Source: Spiroplasma helicoides (lineage in GTDB: Bacteria > Bacillota_I > Bacilli_A > Mycoplasmatales > Mycoplasmataceae). Taken from it: a DNA stretch of 64,000 nt. The notes under the pieces were generated by a model. That model saw nothing but the letters and a program-made list of their open reading frames with translations, did no database searches and was not told the origin of the DNA. A program made the translations under genes and the position numbers. The stretch covers positions 124,001 through 188,000 of the forward strand of contig NZ_CP017015.1 in the NCBI RefSeq assembly GCF_001715535.1. Reading direction: 5' to 3'. Shown in pieces: positions 23,961 through 34,454 of the stretch (positions are counted from its first letter, which is position 1; each line of letters begins with the position of its first letter).

Positions 23961-23997
23961 GGAGGAAAGTTTTATAATTTTATAAAACCTTAAAAGT
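23961..23997 (+). promoter_or_regulatory. SD separated from its start by a perfect hairpin
   Basis: GGAGG (23961-23965) is 32 nt from the ATG at 23998. Between them GTTTTATA/TATAAAAC (23969-23976/23981-23988) forms an 8-bp hairpin with a 4-nt loop. Folding it would leave about 12 nt between SD and start. Alternatively the TATAAT inside it is a -10 box giving a nearly leaderless mRNA. Confidence 0.4.
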
Positions 23998-26900
23998 ATG
24001 AGAAAACAAAAACCATTTTTTAAAAATTCTATAGCAAATATTTTTAAAAACAAGATTCAGTTTGTGACTGTGATTATATTGATATTTGTAACGTCATTAA
24101 TTTTTACAATGTGTTATACAGCAACAACAAGAATTAATGGATCTTACAAAGACTTTATATCTGAAAAAAATAGTAATCTTCATGACTTTGTTGGTGATTT
24201 ATCTAACTCAAATTTTAATTCTGAAAGTAATGATGATCCATTCAAGGATGTTAGTGTTTCTGAAATTAGAGACAATTTATATTTTTCTTATCTAGAAAAT
24301 AAGCTTAAAAACACTGAAAATGAATTTTATTTCGATAGAGTAGAGGCTAGAACTTTTTCCTTATCATCAGGCAAAACTTTTAAAACAATAACTTTAAATC
24401 CAGACCAACAAGTTGATAGATTAGTTGTTGAGGAAGGTATGAGTATTGATACATGAAAACAATATACTTTAGCAACAAACAATTTATCAACTAGATGAGC
24501 ATATATTGATAAAAGATTTGCTAATGAAAATAACATTAAAATAAATGACATTATTAGGTTAGAAGATGATAACTACGGTACTAGTGTTTTGGTAAAAGAT
24601 AGTGAAATAGAAAAAGTGGATTTAACACCTTATGCCAAACAAGATATTAATACTTGATTTGAAAATTCTGATTACAACACTCAAAATTGATTCCAAGTTG
24701 TTGGATTTGGATCATCAGCGGACTATGTTGCACCAATTGTTGATGGTACAAAAGTATTGCCAAATATTAAAAATGAAAGTTTAGTATATGTAAATCCTTT
24801 AAATTTTGGTATAAACACTGGATATTATGAAACTCTTTTTCCCAAAAATAACTTTGGTTTAACAGATTATAGTGATTTAAAAATATGGTATAGAGACAAT
24901 TGAACTTCAAACGAAGAAAAATTAAGAGTTATGTCAAGCAACGACAAAGAAGTATACTTTGTTGGTAAATTTGCGAAATCTAATGATATCTCATCAAGTG
25001 TTAACATTTTAAATAATTATATTTCTAATTTTGATGAAGGACAAAAAGTAGGTTTAAAATCATTTTATCAAAACAACATAAATCCAGATAAAAAATTAGT
25101 TACACAAATTAATGACAAAAATTATTTGATGAGTTCTAGAGAAACAATGTATCATACAGTGATAACTTTATTCAATGTAGTTTTATACTCATTAATGGCA
25201 GTAATTTTACTTATTGGAGTAATTATTTTGGTTGCACAATTAAAATCACAAATTGAAAAATCGTTTTCTCAAATGGGTGTTCTTATTTCACTTGGGTATA
25301 AAAAATCACAATTAATTATTTCAAGCAGTTTATACCCGCTTATAATTGCTTTAACTGGTGGGGTTTTAGGTTACGCAGCAGGTATACCAATTCAGCAAAT
25401 TATAGTAAATATATTTTTGAAGTTTTTCTCTGTTCAAATAACAGCCTTTATTATTAACTGAGAAACATTTGTTTTTGCTATTTTTGGTATATTTTTAATA
25501 TTAGAATTAATAACTTTAATAACTTACTGAACAATGTTTAATAAATTCAAGCCATTAGAAATGATTAATTTTGAAAGTAGAAACTCAACTAATAAATTTA
25601 ATTTAATTGTTAAAAAAGCCGTTGTTAGAAACAAAAAGAAATTTAATCAAAGATTTTCTGGTGCAATTTTTTCTGGTTCAATAATGAAAATAATTGCGGT
25701 TGCTGCTGCTTTATTTGCAGGTTCAACAATGATAACAGTGGGAACTATAATACCAAAGGTTATGAAAGATAATAAAACATATATGTTTAACGGTGATGAA
25801 TATGATAATAAATTAGAATATTATTCACCGCTATACAATTCTCCAACTTCTTTCTATAAGACATATAATCCATCAGTTGGAAATACAAACGTTGATGAAA
25901 TGTCAGTTGATCAGCTAGTAGATATGTATGCTAAAAATCAAATAAGCGGAAGTCTATTTACACCTTCAAATGATTTGGGTGAATTAAATGACACAACTTA
26001 TAAAAATATCAACTTAGATTATTTAAAAAGAAAAGAATTAGAATTATCTGGAAGTAACAACAAAAATTTACTTGCATCTTTAACAAATAGTTTGTGGCCA
26101 GATTTATTTAAATATGTACGTAAAGATTGATTATTAAGTAAGCAATCATTTATGGATGTTTTATTTGATAATGTTAAATCAAAAGAAAATGTCAACGATT
26201 TAGAAAATTTAAGATTATTTTATTTAAAATACAGAAACACAATTGGATTGAATATTAGAAGAGATGGCTATTTTGAAAAAATTGCAACCTACAATATAAT
26301 CGATCGAAATGGTGGGAAGAATAATAACTTAATAAGCAATGCAGAGTTTATGAATTTTGCAAACACATCTATGTTGATTAGACTAGATGATGATGGAAGA
26401 ATATCCGATGATGAAGACTTAGAAAAAAGTCTATATCAATATATTGAAAAAGATTATCGTTGATTAAGTGATGAAGTTCAACTTTGTGGACAAATATACA
26501 ACTGAATAGTTGCATTTTTTGGAGATAACTTACAACAAGCATTTCTGCAAGGAGTGTATACAAGTGCCCCAACAACAGTTAGAGAAAATATAAATAAAGA
26601 ATTCAACAAAGATAATGGTCAATTTAATGTTTTATTTGGTTTGACTCCATTTAATAAAAACACTGATTTTATAGGAACATATATAAAATCAATATTTAAT
26701 GGTGAAAGTTTTAATATATATGGAGTGGAAAATGGAAGTTATCAAAAATTATATGACAAAAAAAATAATGATTTAATAAGTGAATTAAATGATGATAATT
26801 CAATAGTAATCAATCAAACGTTAGCTAAAAAGCTTGGTTTAGGTATAGGACAAAACATAGATATAGAGAATATAATTGATTATTTATCTATAAATGACAA

Positions 26901-28113
26901 AGAATTAGATGTTAATAGTTGAGATACAACAACCATAAGTGCCGAAGATAAAGAAACAAAAAACACAAGTTCAAAAAATATATATAAAAATTCGCTATTA
27001 AATTCCGATCTAAAAGGATGGACTAATAAAGAACTTAAATATGTCGGTGAGGATGAAAGCGCTAATGATAAAGAAGCTAATTTACCATACTATTCAAAAA
27101 TAGATTTAAATAGTGATAACTCAGTTTCACCAACAAATATGTCTAAGTTGGTTCAACAAGGAAATGTTAAAATAGCTAATAAAAGTATTAAAAATACATA
27201 TCATATTGTTGGCATAGCAGAACAATACGGTGAGTCAAAAGCATGGATAAATAATGATCAAGCTAACATAATTAGTAATTATGACAAAATTAAGCCAATT
27301 TTATTTAGTGTATTTATAAAAGAATGATTAAATCCAGTTGGACAGAGAAATGAGTCTGTTAGTGAGTTTATTCAGAAACTACAATCATACGATAACAAAT
27401 CAGATAATTATGAAAGCAACTATAAAGATTTTGTTGAATGAACAAAAGAAAAAGAAGAAAATAACGAATACTTAAAATTGTTTGAAAATGAATACCCAGT
27501 TTTCAATTATAAAATATCAACAGACAAATCATTTACAGACTTAACTAAGGGAATTACAACAATTCAAAGATATGGTGACTACTCTGTATTTGGCTTAAAA
27601 GGTGGAACAATATCAGGAAATAGATCTGTATCATATGCTGCTTTAGCACAGTCAGGAATTGAAAATGCTTGACAATATGATAGCGCCATCGATATATTGG
27701 ACAGAATTAATAAAACATTAAATGCTATAATATACATATTATTGGGAATAGTTCTATTAATTTCTGGCGTTGCCATACTTCTAACAATTAACTCAATAAT
27801 ATTTAAAAATCAAAAAATTATTGCTGTTATGAAAATATTGGGATATAGCGAAAAATACATTTTTGGTGTATTTGTTGGTATGTATATTCCTGTTGCAATA
27901 TTTGGAGCCTTATTAGGATTTGCTGTTGGATGATTTACACTATCAGGCGTAATGGGTGTAAGTATTGCAAACATTTTATTGCCTTTTAATTTCTATATTT
28001 GGTATTTAGCTGTTGGAGTACTAGGTACTCTACTACTTTATTTTTTAAGTGTTATTATTAGTTGAAATGCACTTAAAAAAGTAAGTATGCTAATTGCGGT
28101 GCAAGGAGGTTAG
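23998..28113 (+). CDS. Giant FtsX/MacB-like ABC transporter permease
   Basis: One 1371-residue frame spans many TGA codons. A basic N-terminus and first membrane helix (about 20-42) lead to a large extracellular region (about 45-395), then a three-helix FtsX-type block (about 395-510). A second extracellular region (about 570-1230) and a final three-helix block (about 1235-1365) follow. The two blocks contain FtsX-like pieces such as QMGVLISLGYKKSQL and AVMKILGYSEKYIFGVF. This layout fits exporters or surface-protein translocators. No ATPase is adjacent; the lone ATPase at 17362 is one possible partner. The upstream in-frame stop at 23983 fixes the ATG. Confidence 0.85.
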
Positions 28114-28115
28114 TT

Positions 28116-29177
28116 ATGAAAAAATTAATGACAATCATGGCTAGTATTTCACTGTTGATATCTCCGTTATCATCAATATCATGCAATAAACAAGAAAATA
28201 GCATCGATGAAATTGAAAGACCAGCTCCAATACTACCTATTCAAAAAAAAGGTTTTGAAAAAGTTAAGGTAGATTCTATAAATATTCAAAAAATCACATA
28301 TAATATTGATTTTTATAATCAAATAAATGATTTATTAACTAAAAGTGGTTTTGATTTAAGTCAAATTGATTATCAAGTTAATAAAAATAAATTACCTATT
28401 AGTTTAAATGATGATTTATTCAGAAATGGAGTTTATTATTGAACAATAACAAACAAAAATAACTCTGAAGATGAAATAACTGCAACAATTACAATTAGAA
28501 ACTCACTACACTTAGCTGATTTGTTTACTTCACTATCGATTGGTACTATTCATGATAGAAGACCAAGAACTATTTTGATTGGTTTAATGCAAGCAAACTT
28601 GGGAATGATAAATATGCTAGATCAAATAGCAGATCAGCTAATTGACATTAACAAATACGTTGAAAATGATGATAATCACTCAATAATCAAAATAAATGAT
28701 CAAACCCCTAACTTTAGCGAACAAGCCAAGCCTAAAAACTTTTATGGACAAATAAATGTTACATATATCGTTGTGCCATTTAATTATGATTCACTTAAAA
28801 AAAGAGGAATTAGTTTAGATGAGCTTTACAAAGACAATAAATCAAGCAGCTCTAGTATGTCGCTAAATTTAGGAGTTGTAAATTCCCAAAATATTTATTC
28901 AATTTTGATGGTTTTTATAATACAAAATTTTGCATCAGCAGTGGATTGTTGATGAATACTTGTAAATGACATTAATTCATCGAATTTTGAACCAAAACAA
29001 GACGAAGACAAAGGGAGTGTAAAGGGTAAAGACTTTAAAATCGATATTTCTTTTAAACCCTTTGATAAGTCAGCACCAAGTAATGATCCAGATGTTATGG
29101 ATAAAGTTTCCTACATTATGGACCAAAAAGACCCAGTAACATTCAAGTATCGTTATTTGAAAGGAACTCAAGAGTAA
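28116..29177 (+). CDS. Lipoprotein coupled to the giant permease
   Basis: The 353-residue precursor has a lipoprotein signal (MKKLMTIMASISLLISPLSS) with lipobox SISC, Cys at about 23. The mature part is hydrophilic with no recognised domain. The SD GGAGG (28105-28109) overlaps the end of the permease gene, and only 2 nt separate the stop from the ATG, so translation is coupled. It may act as an extracellular partner or cargo of the permease. TGA codons at 28440 and 28950-28953 read as Trp. Confidence 0.8.
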
Positions 29178-29192
29178 TTTTGGTAAGATAAA

Positions 29193-29885
29193 ATGAACTA
29201 TTTGATAAAAGTTAAAAAACTTTATATATCATTATCTGTATTATATTTGATAATTAATATACAGAGTTTTTTCTTCGAAAATAGTTTTTTTGATTCTATG
29301 TTTGATAAGGCAAACACAATTTTATTAGTGTTTTTCCTAATGATTCTTTCGATTTCAATTTTGACTGAATTTTTTAGAGTAATAGATAAAATTGGAACCA
29401 ATAGAAACACTCTTAGTTCTGTAAAATGGTTATTTAAATGAGAGTCAATCAAACAGCTAAGTATTTTATTTGTTAGTTGTTTACCAATACTTGCATATAA
29501 ATTATTTGTTTATTTAAATATTAAGACTATAGACTTCAATTTAAACTTTATGATAACTTTATTTTTAGTAAGTATTTTAGTTTTAGTAAGTTTTTTAATA
29601 TTATTTATTTCTTATATAGTATTTACATCTCTTTATAGAAAAGAACTTGAAAAAATAGGGGAATCTTTAATCTTTCATGAATTAGAAAATTGTAAACGAT
29701 TTTTAACTGTAAGTGAACTAGAAACAAAATTTAAGCATATAAATATAAAATTTGAAAACTCAACAAAGAATTTCATAAGAAAAGAAAGAATGTTGTTTTC
29801 TTTAAAAATAAATGTTTATTTTTCAATTTTATTGAATAATAATAAGAAGGCGACAACTCCACCTCTAACTTATTTGTATTATTAA
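29193..29885 (+). CDS. 230-aa membrane protein, paralogue of the 23196 gene
   Basis: It has the same length as the 23196 protein, four membrane segments in the same places, and the same C-terminal tail FSILLNNNKKATTPP, with synonymous differences (for example AAC AAA against AAT AAG). The rest has diverged strongly. It starts 15 nt after the lipoprotein stop, with TGGTAAGA as a weak SD. It ends 37 nt before another lipoprotein gene. A duplication of a helper/lipoprotein pair is the simplest history. Confidence 0.7.
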
Positions 29886-29922
29886 TAATAAAAATAAATA
29901 AAGAAAAAGAGGAGAAAATTAT

Positions 29923-31299
29923 ATGAAAAAATTATTAAGTTTATTAGCAGCTACTGGATTGGTTGCAAGTGCTGGATCAGTTGCTGTTGCATGTAACAAA
30001 AAAGCCGAAGATAAAACAAACGATACTAATACCGAAACAATTTTTGACTTATCAAAAACACAAGTTGATCACTTAATTGTAGGAAATAGAGTTAACGGAG
30101 TTTATAACCGTGATAAAGCGCCCGGAGAAGACGGCTTTGTAATAACTGAAGAATCTGTTTTATATGCATTTGATCAATTAAATGGACAAAATTTAACCAC
30201 AAATGACGTGACAATTAAAATTGACTCACAAGGAGAAAAGGGCGCAGCTGGGGTTGCAACAATTACTGCAAAAGATGATTCAAAAAAGGCATTGGGAACC
30301 AAAACTTTCACACTAAATTCAAAATTAGATCCAGATCAAATTTTTAAAAATAAAAATGTGGGTGTATTAAAATTACCAAAAGTTGTTTATGAAAAATATA
30401 ATGATTTACTTGCTGATTCAAGTAATAAAATGGGACTGGCTTCAGTTATATTTGAGCAAATTGGTGGGGCAAATCCAGTAATCGAACCATTAGCACAAGT
30501 AATTGCAATTTCAGGATTGCAAGCAATGATGGTTGAGTCACAGCTGACAAATACAACTTATACTATTAATGAAATGCCTCAATTAGGCGGTGTATTTTTA
30601 GGAAAAAAACTTACTTTTAATTATACAGTTGGATTGGATGATAGAGTAACTTTACAGTCTGCTCATAAAAGTAAAGAAGATTTTAAGGTCAAAGGAGAAT
30701 CATTATCTGATTCAACAAATAACTTTGAAATAGCAAAAAAAGAATTATATTCATCATTTGAAGATGATTTTAAATCTAAAGTTTCAGAAGAAGATTTTAT
30801 AAAATTCACTAAATTGACTGTAGACGGAGATCAAAATTACCAAATTGTTTCTATACCAGGGTCAGAAAACTTATATGCACACGATTCAATGTGACTAAAT
30901 ACATTTGCCCCTCAACTTGCAAAAGCTGCTGGAGATGGAAAAGCATTTGCAGCAAATGATGCAATATCTTTGACAGTTCAAGGTAGTAAACCAACTTTAA
31001 CACCAGAAATTAGAGAAGTACCTGAAAGTGTAGATGTTAAATTAAGCAAACAAGATGAGGATGGTACAGATATAGCGGATATACAAATTTATTATCCTTC
31101 TGCAAATACCAAACTTGTACCATCTATAACTACAGATGGAGAAAAATATATAGATAAAACTAGTTTAATTGCAGATTACGATGCAGATTACTCTAAAAGA
31201 TGAACAGTTACTTTCAAAGCTAAAGCTGTTGGTTCAACAGACATAACATTAACATACGGTAGTGTTCAAAAAACAGTTAAAATAAACATTACACAATAA
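29923..31299 (+). CDS. Lipoprotein with a possible Ig-like C-terminal domain
   Basis: The 458-residue precursor has the typical spiroplasma-style leader MKKLLSLLAATGLVASAGS followed by lipobox VAC (Cys24) and a Lys-rich start of the mature protein. The middle is mixed alpha/beta without a recognised family. The last ~80 residues (SITTDGEKYIDKTS ... VTFKAKAVGSTDITLTYG) look like a bacterial Ig-like (Big-2 type) beta-sandwich. The SD GAGGAG (29910-29915) is strong and a terminator follows. It is likely an abundant surface lipoprotein. Confidence 0.85.
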
Positions 31300-31307
31300 T
31301 TTTTTGA

Positions 31308-31333
31308 AAAAACTAGTTTAGCTAGTTTTTTTT
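31308..31333 (+). terminator. Terminator after the lipoprotein gene
   Basis: Stem AACTAG/CTAGTT with loop TTTAG and long T run. Confidence 0.8.
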
Positions 31334-31427
31334 ATTGAAAAAAATAAAAAAAAATGCAAAATATATAAAAAATATAGTATTATTAATTTTGGCTATATTA
31401 TTCGTTTCAAGATTTTTGAAAAATATA

Positions 31428-31457
31428 TTGATTTTAATTAATAATGTATGCTATTAT
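31428..31457 (+). promoter_or_regulatory. Promoter of the first tRNA array
   Basis: TTGATT (31428-31433), 18 nt spacer, TATTAT (31452-31457), about 20 nt before tRNA-Asn. Confidence 0.45.
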
Positions 31458-31476
31458 GATTAAGTAGTTTTTATAT

Positions 31477-31552
31477 GGCTTTTTAGCTCAGTTGGTAGAG
31501 CAACCGGCTGTTAACCGGTTGGTCGCAGGTTCGAGTCCTGCAAAAGCCGCCA
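31477..31552 (+). tRNA. tRNA-Asn (GTT)
   Basis: Acceptor GGCTTTT/AAAAGCC, anticodon loop CTGTTAA, T-loop GTTCGAG, discriminator G and encoded CCA. Confidence 0.96.
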
Positions 31553-31559
31553 TTTTTAT

Positions 31560-31635
31560 GGCCTGTTGGTGAAGCGGTGAACACACACGGTTTTCATCCG
31601 TGCATACACGGGTTCGATCCCCGTACAGGCTACCA
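31560..31635 (+). tRNA. tRNA-Glu (TTC)
   Basis: Anticodon stem CACGG/CCGTG with loop TTTTCAT, acceptor GGCCTGT/ACAGGCT (terminal G-U), discriminator A, encoded CCA. With GatCAB present, this or a Gln tRNA would be the amidation substrate. Confidence 0.94.
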
Positions 31636-31648
31636 TATTATTTATTGT

Positions 31649-31724
31649 GGAGTGCTAGCTCAGTTGGGAGAGCTCCTGCCTTACAAGCAGGCGGTCGGCG
31701 GTTCGAGCCCGTCGCACTCCACCA
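31649..31724 (+). tRNA. tRNA-Val (TAC)
   Basis: Acceptor GGAGTGC/GCACTCC, anticodon stem CCTGC/GCAGG with loop CTTACAA, encoded CCA. Confidence 0.96.
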
Positions 31725-31732
31725 TTTATTTT

Positions 31733-31808
31733 GCTGATGTGGCTCAATTGGCAGAGCAACTGACTTGTAATCAGTAGGTTGTAGGTTCAAGTCCTATCAT
31801 CAGCACCA
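31733..31808 (+). tRNA. tRNA-Thr (TGT)
   Basis: Acceptor GCTGATG/CATCAGC, anticodon stem ACTGA/TCAGT with loop CTTGTAA, encoded CCA. Confidence 0.96.
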
Positions 31809-31818
31809 GTTGTGAATA

Positions 31819-31850
31819 TAAACGATCTCACATTTGGGATTGTTTTTTTA
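31819..31850 (+). terminator. Terminator after the first four tRNAs
   Basis: Stem AACGATCTC/GGGATTGTT (with G-U pairs), 6-nt loop, T run. Confidence 0.7.
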
Positions 31851-31897
31851 TAGCAATTTATTTAAAAGATTTATAAAGTTTAAAAATTTTATGTTAT

Positions 31898-31903
31898 TAT
31901 AAT
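31898..31903 (+). promoter_or_regulatory. -10 element before tRNA-Lys
   Basis: TATAAT lies 12 nt before the tRNA-Lys 5' end. Confidence 0.45.
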
Positions 31904-31915
31904 TTTGTTTACATT

Positions 31916-31991
<76 letters not shown>

Positions 31992-31995
31992 TTAT

Positions 31996-32080
31996 CCGGG
32001 ATTGGCGGAATTGGCAGACGCACCAGACTTAGGATCTGGCGTGGTAACACGTGGGGGTTCAAGTCCCTTATCCCGGACCA
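31996..32080 (+). tRNA. tRNA-Leu (TAG)
   Basis: A class II tRNA with a variable arm (GTGGTAACACG region), acceptor CCGGGAT/ATCCCGG, anticodon stem CCAGA/TCTGG with loop CTTAGGA, encoded CCA. It would read the CTN Leu codons, including the rare CTC/CTG of the potA leader ORF. Confidence 0.95.
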
Positions 32081-32093
32081 TTTATGAAGATTG

Positions 32094-32122
32094 AATCTTA
32101 GAAATTTTCTAAGATTTTTTTT
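32094..32122 (+). terminator. Terminator after tRNA-Leu
   Basis: Long stem AATCTTAGAA/TTCTAAGATT with T run. Confidence 0.85.
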
Positions 32123-32189
32123 ACAATAAAAAATATATTTAGTTAAAATTATAAATATCTATTTTAGTATAATAAGGCCAGGTGAAAAA

Positions 32190-33029
32190 ATGAAAAAAGA
32201 TTTAAAAGAAAAAGTAATTGTATTTAGTGATTTAGATGGAACAGCACTTAAATCAAATAATGAATTTAGCGATAACTTAATAAACACTGCAAAAGCACTA
32301 CATGAAAATGGTCATCAGCTTATTACCATTACAGCCAGAAGTACTTATGATGGTATTTTTAGACAAGCAAAAAAACTTGGTTTAGATACAACCGGAGGAA
32401 TAGCGGTTGCGAATAATGGAACACATATTTATAATTTTTCAACAAATAAATATTTAAGAGAAGAATATATTGGTAATGAAATGTTGAAAAAAGTTTTTGA
32501 TAAAACTTATGGTAAAATAGGAAAGTATAAAGTACATTACTTCTCAAATGAAGCAACATATGTATATGGTGATGGAGAAAACTCTCGTCATTGAAGTGAT
32601 GTTATGCAAGTGGAATATGTAGTTATAACTTCTTTTGAAGATATAAGAAACAAAATAAGTCACTTAACAATAATATTAGACAACAATGCTTCAGAAAAAG
32701 AAAAACTTGAATTTTATAAAGAATTTGAGTTTGTAGATAATGAATTAAGTATTGCACAATATACAAGTAGAGTATTTGATCTTTCTCCTAAAGGAATTGA
32801 TAAAGGAGAAGCAATTCAGTTTATTTTAAAACACTTTGGATGAAATGAAACTAATACTTCAACATTTTGTTTTGGTGATAGTTTTAATGACGTTCCCATG
32901 TTTAAGGTTGCTCAATACCCTGTTGCTATGGGAAATGCTATTGATAAACTAAAAGAACTTGCAAAATATAACACTTTATCAAATGATGAAGATGGAGTGT
33001 CTAAATTTATAAATGAAAATATACTATAA
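32190..33029 (+). CDS. HAD-superfamily phosphatase, Cof type
   Basis: The protein is 279 residues long. Motif I is DLDGT (FSDLDGTAL near residue 14), motif II a Thr in ITITAR, and motifs III/IV lie near KGEAIQFI and FGDSFNDVPMF. A type IIB cap lies between. Members dephosphorylate small phosphorylated metabolites such as sugar phosphates or FMN; the substrate here is not predictable. The frame uses TGA at 32592 and 32841. The stop is followed 14 nt later by trxA. Confidence 0.9.
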
Positions 33030-33043
33030 GAGGAGATAAAATT

Positions 33044-33346
33044 ATGGCAAAAGTAGTTACAACAATCGAAGAATTTAAAGCAGAAATCGGAAAAGAAAAC
33101 ACAGTTGTGGATTTCTTTGCAGAATGATGTGGTCCTTGTAAAATGTTTGCACCACTATTTGATCAAGTAGCAGAAAGCGAAAAAGATGCTAACTTTATTA
33201 AAGTTGATATTGACCAATTGAGAGAGGCAGCAGATGAGTATGGAATTCAATCAATTCCTACTGTACTAAAATTTAAATCTGGAGAAGAAGTTAATAGACA
33301 CGTTGGGTCTCTAGGTAAAGATGATTTAGTAAAATTTGCAAAATAA
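33044..33346 (+). CDS. trxA: Thioredoxin
   Basis: This is a 100-residue cytosolic dithiol/disulfide reductant. The active site W-C-G-P-C (Cys29, Cys32) has its Trp encoded by TGA at 33125, direct proof of the modified genetic code. The cis-Pro loop is IQSIPTVLKF. The SD AGGAGA sits 8 nt before the ATG. It lies between two HAD phosphatase genes with short gaps (14 and 6 nt), so the three are probably one transcript. Confidence 0.97.
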
Positions 33347-33352
33347 AACAAT

Positions 33353-34189
33353 ATGATTAAATTAATAACACTAGATATCGATGGTACTTTATTAGGTAAG
33401 AAAAAAAAGGTTTCATCTGAAAATATTAAAGCAATTAATGAAGCTAGAAAAAAAGGTATAAAAATTTGTATAGCTTCAGGTAGAGCTTTGAATAGAGTTG
33501 ATGAAATAGCACATGAAATTGGAGTTGCAGATTCTCAAGAATATGTAATAACAATGAATGGGGCAGCTATCTATAAGTATGATGAAAACAAAAAACCACA
33601 ATTAATACAAGAAACTTTATTTCCGATTGAGGATGTAATTTATATTTATAATGCTGTTTTAGAAAATGGTGCAAACTGCTTTTCTTATTCTTATGACCCC
33701 GATATTGCATATATTATAAGAGATAAAGGTCTGTTTATTTGATTTATGAAAAAAATAAGTCATAGAACTATTAGAATTTATGAAAAAGATAAGATGGATC
33801 AAAAAGCTTATAAGATAATAATTTATGGTAAGAAAAAACAAGTTGATAAAATAAAAAAACAACTAGAAAAAAGAAATTATGAAATATTTTCTTGAAGTTA
33901 TGTTTCAGGAAATACAGCTAATTTAGAAGTTAATCCTAATGGTGTTGACAAATTATATGCTTTACAAGACTTGGCAAAACTAGAAAATATTCAACAAGAG
34001 GAAATAATGTATTTTGGTGATGGTGATAATGATAAAAAAGTAATTTCTTGAGCTGGTCATGGCGTTGCTATGAAGAATGCTTCAAAAGACATTAAAGACA
34101 TTGCAGATCATATTACAGGACATCATAAAAAATCTGGTGTAGCAAAAAAAATTTATGAATATTTAGAAGAACTTGAAAATGCTGAATAA
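33353..34189 (+). CDS. HAD-superfamily phosphatase, Cof type
   Basis: The protein is 278 residues long. Motif I is LDIDGTLL (Asp8 and Asp10), motif II the ASGR region, motifs III/IV the MYFGDGDNDKKVI segment. The type IIB cap lies between about 85 and 190. It is a paralogue of the 32190 protein in family but clearly diverged. No good SD sits before the ATG; it starts 6 nt after trxA and is probably coupled to it. The terminator stem starts before the stop codon. Confidence 0.9.
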
Positions 34190-34199
34190 GCATTTTTTT
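34176..34199 (+). terminator. Terminator overlapping the stop codon
   Basis: Stem AAAATGCT/AGCATTTT, with the TAA stop starting in its loop, then T run. Confidence 0.85.
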
Positions 34200-34230
34200 A
34201 TTTTTTATTTATTAAATTTAAAAAATACTC

Positions 34231-34236
34231 TATAAT
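34231..34236 (+). promoter_or_regulatory. -10 element of the pot operon
   Basis: TATAAT lies about 21 nt before the GGAGG of the leader ORF. Confidence 0.45.
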
Positions 34237-34271
34237 AGATTAAGAACAAATTATTCGGAGGTAATACAACA

Positions 34272-34397
34272 ATGAGATTAACAGAAGTTATAAATATTTC
34301 ACAATATATCATTGAAGAATGACTTGATGTTGTTATTACTAGAATTGAATGATTTGAAAAGATTTTAGAGACTGAACAACTCCTCCTGAATGCGTAA
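34272..34397 (+). CDS. 41-aa leader peptide upstream of potA
   Basis: A small ORF with a strong SD (CGGAGG, 34256-34261) encodes 41 residues starting MRLTEVINIS, with two TGA-Trp codons and a predicted amphipathic helix. It ends in three consecutive rare Leu codons (CTC CTC CTG, codons 37-39), then AAT GCG TAA, GC-rich for this genome. It ends 57 nt before potA. I read it as a regulatory leader rather than a functional protein. It could instead be a real small membrane-associated protein. Confidence 0.6.
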
Positions 34398-34444
34398 TGA
34401 TTAAGATTACGCGATAACAATTTAATATATGTCTATTAGAGGAG
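34380..34444 (+). promoter_or_regulatory. Possible translational attenuator of potA
   Basis: CTCCTC (34380-34385) can pair with GAGGAG (34439-34444), the SD of potA, enclosing a 7-bp hairpin GCGTAAT/ATTACGC (34392-34412). The overlapping CCTCC (34382-34386) could instead pair with the GGAGG of the leader ORF (34257-34261). A ribosome stalled on the Leu codons would cover this element and free the potA SD. Confidence 0.5.
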
Positions 34445-34454
34445 AAATACACCA

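Noticed and set aside
31577-31777. Short frames across the tRNA arrays (also 40636-40932)
   Set aside because: They run through clear tRNA genes and encode the antisense/sense of tRNA structure, not a protein.
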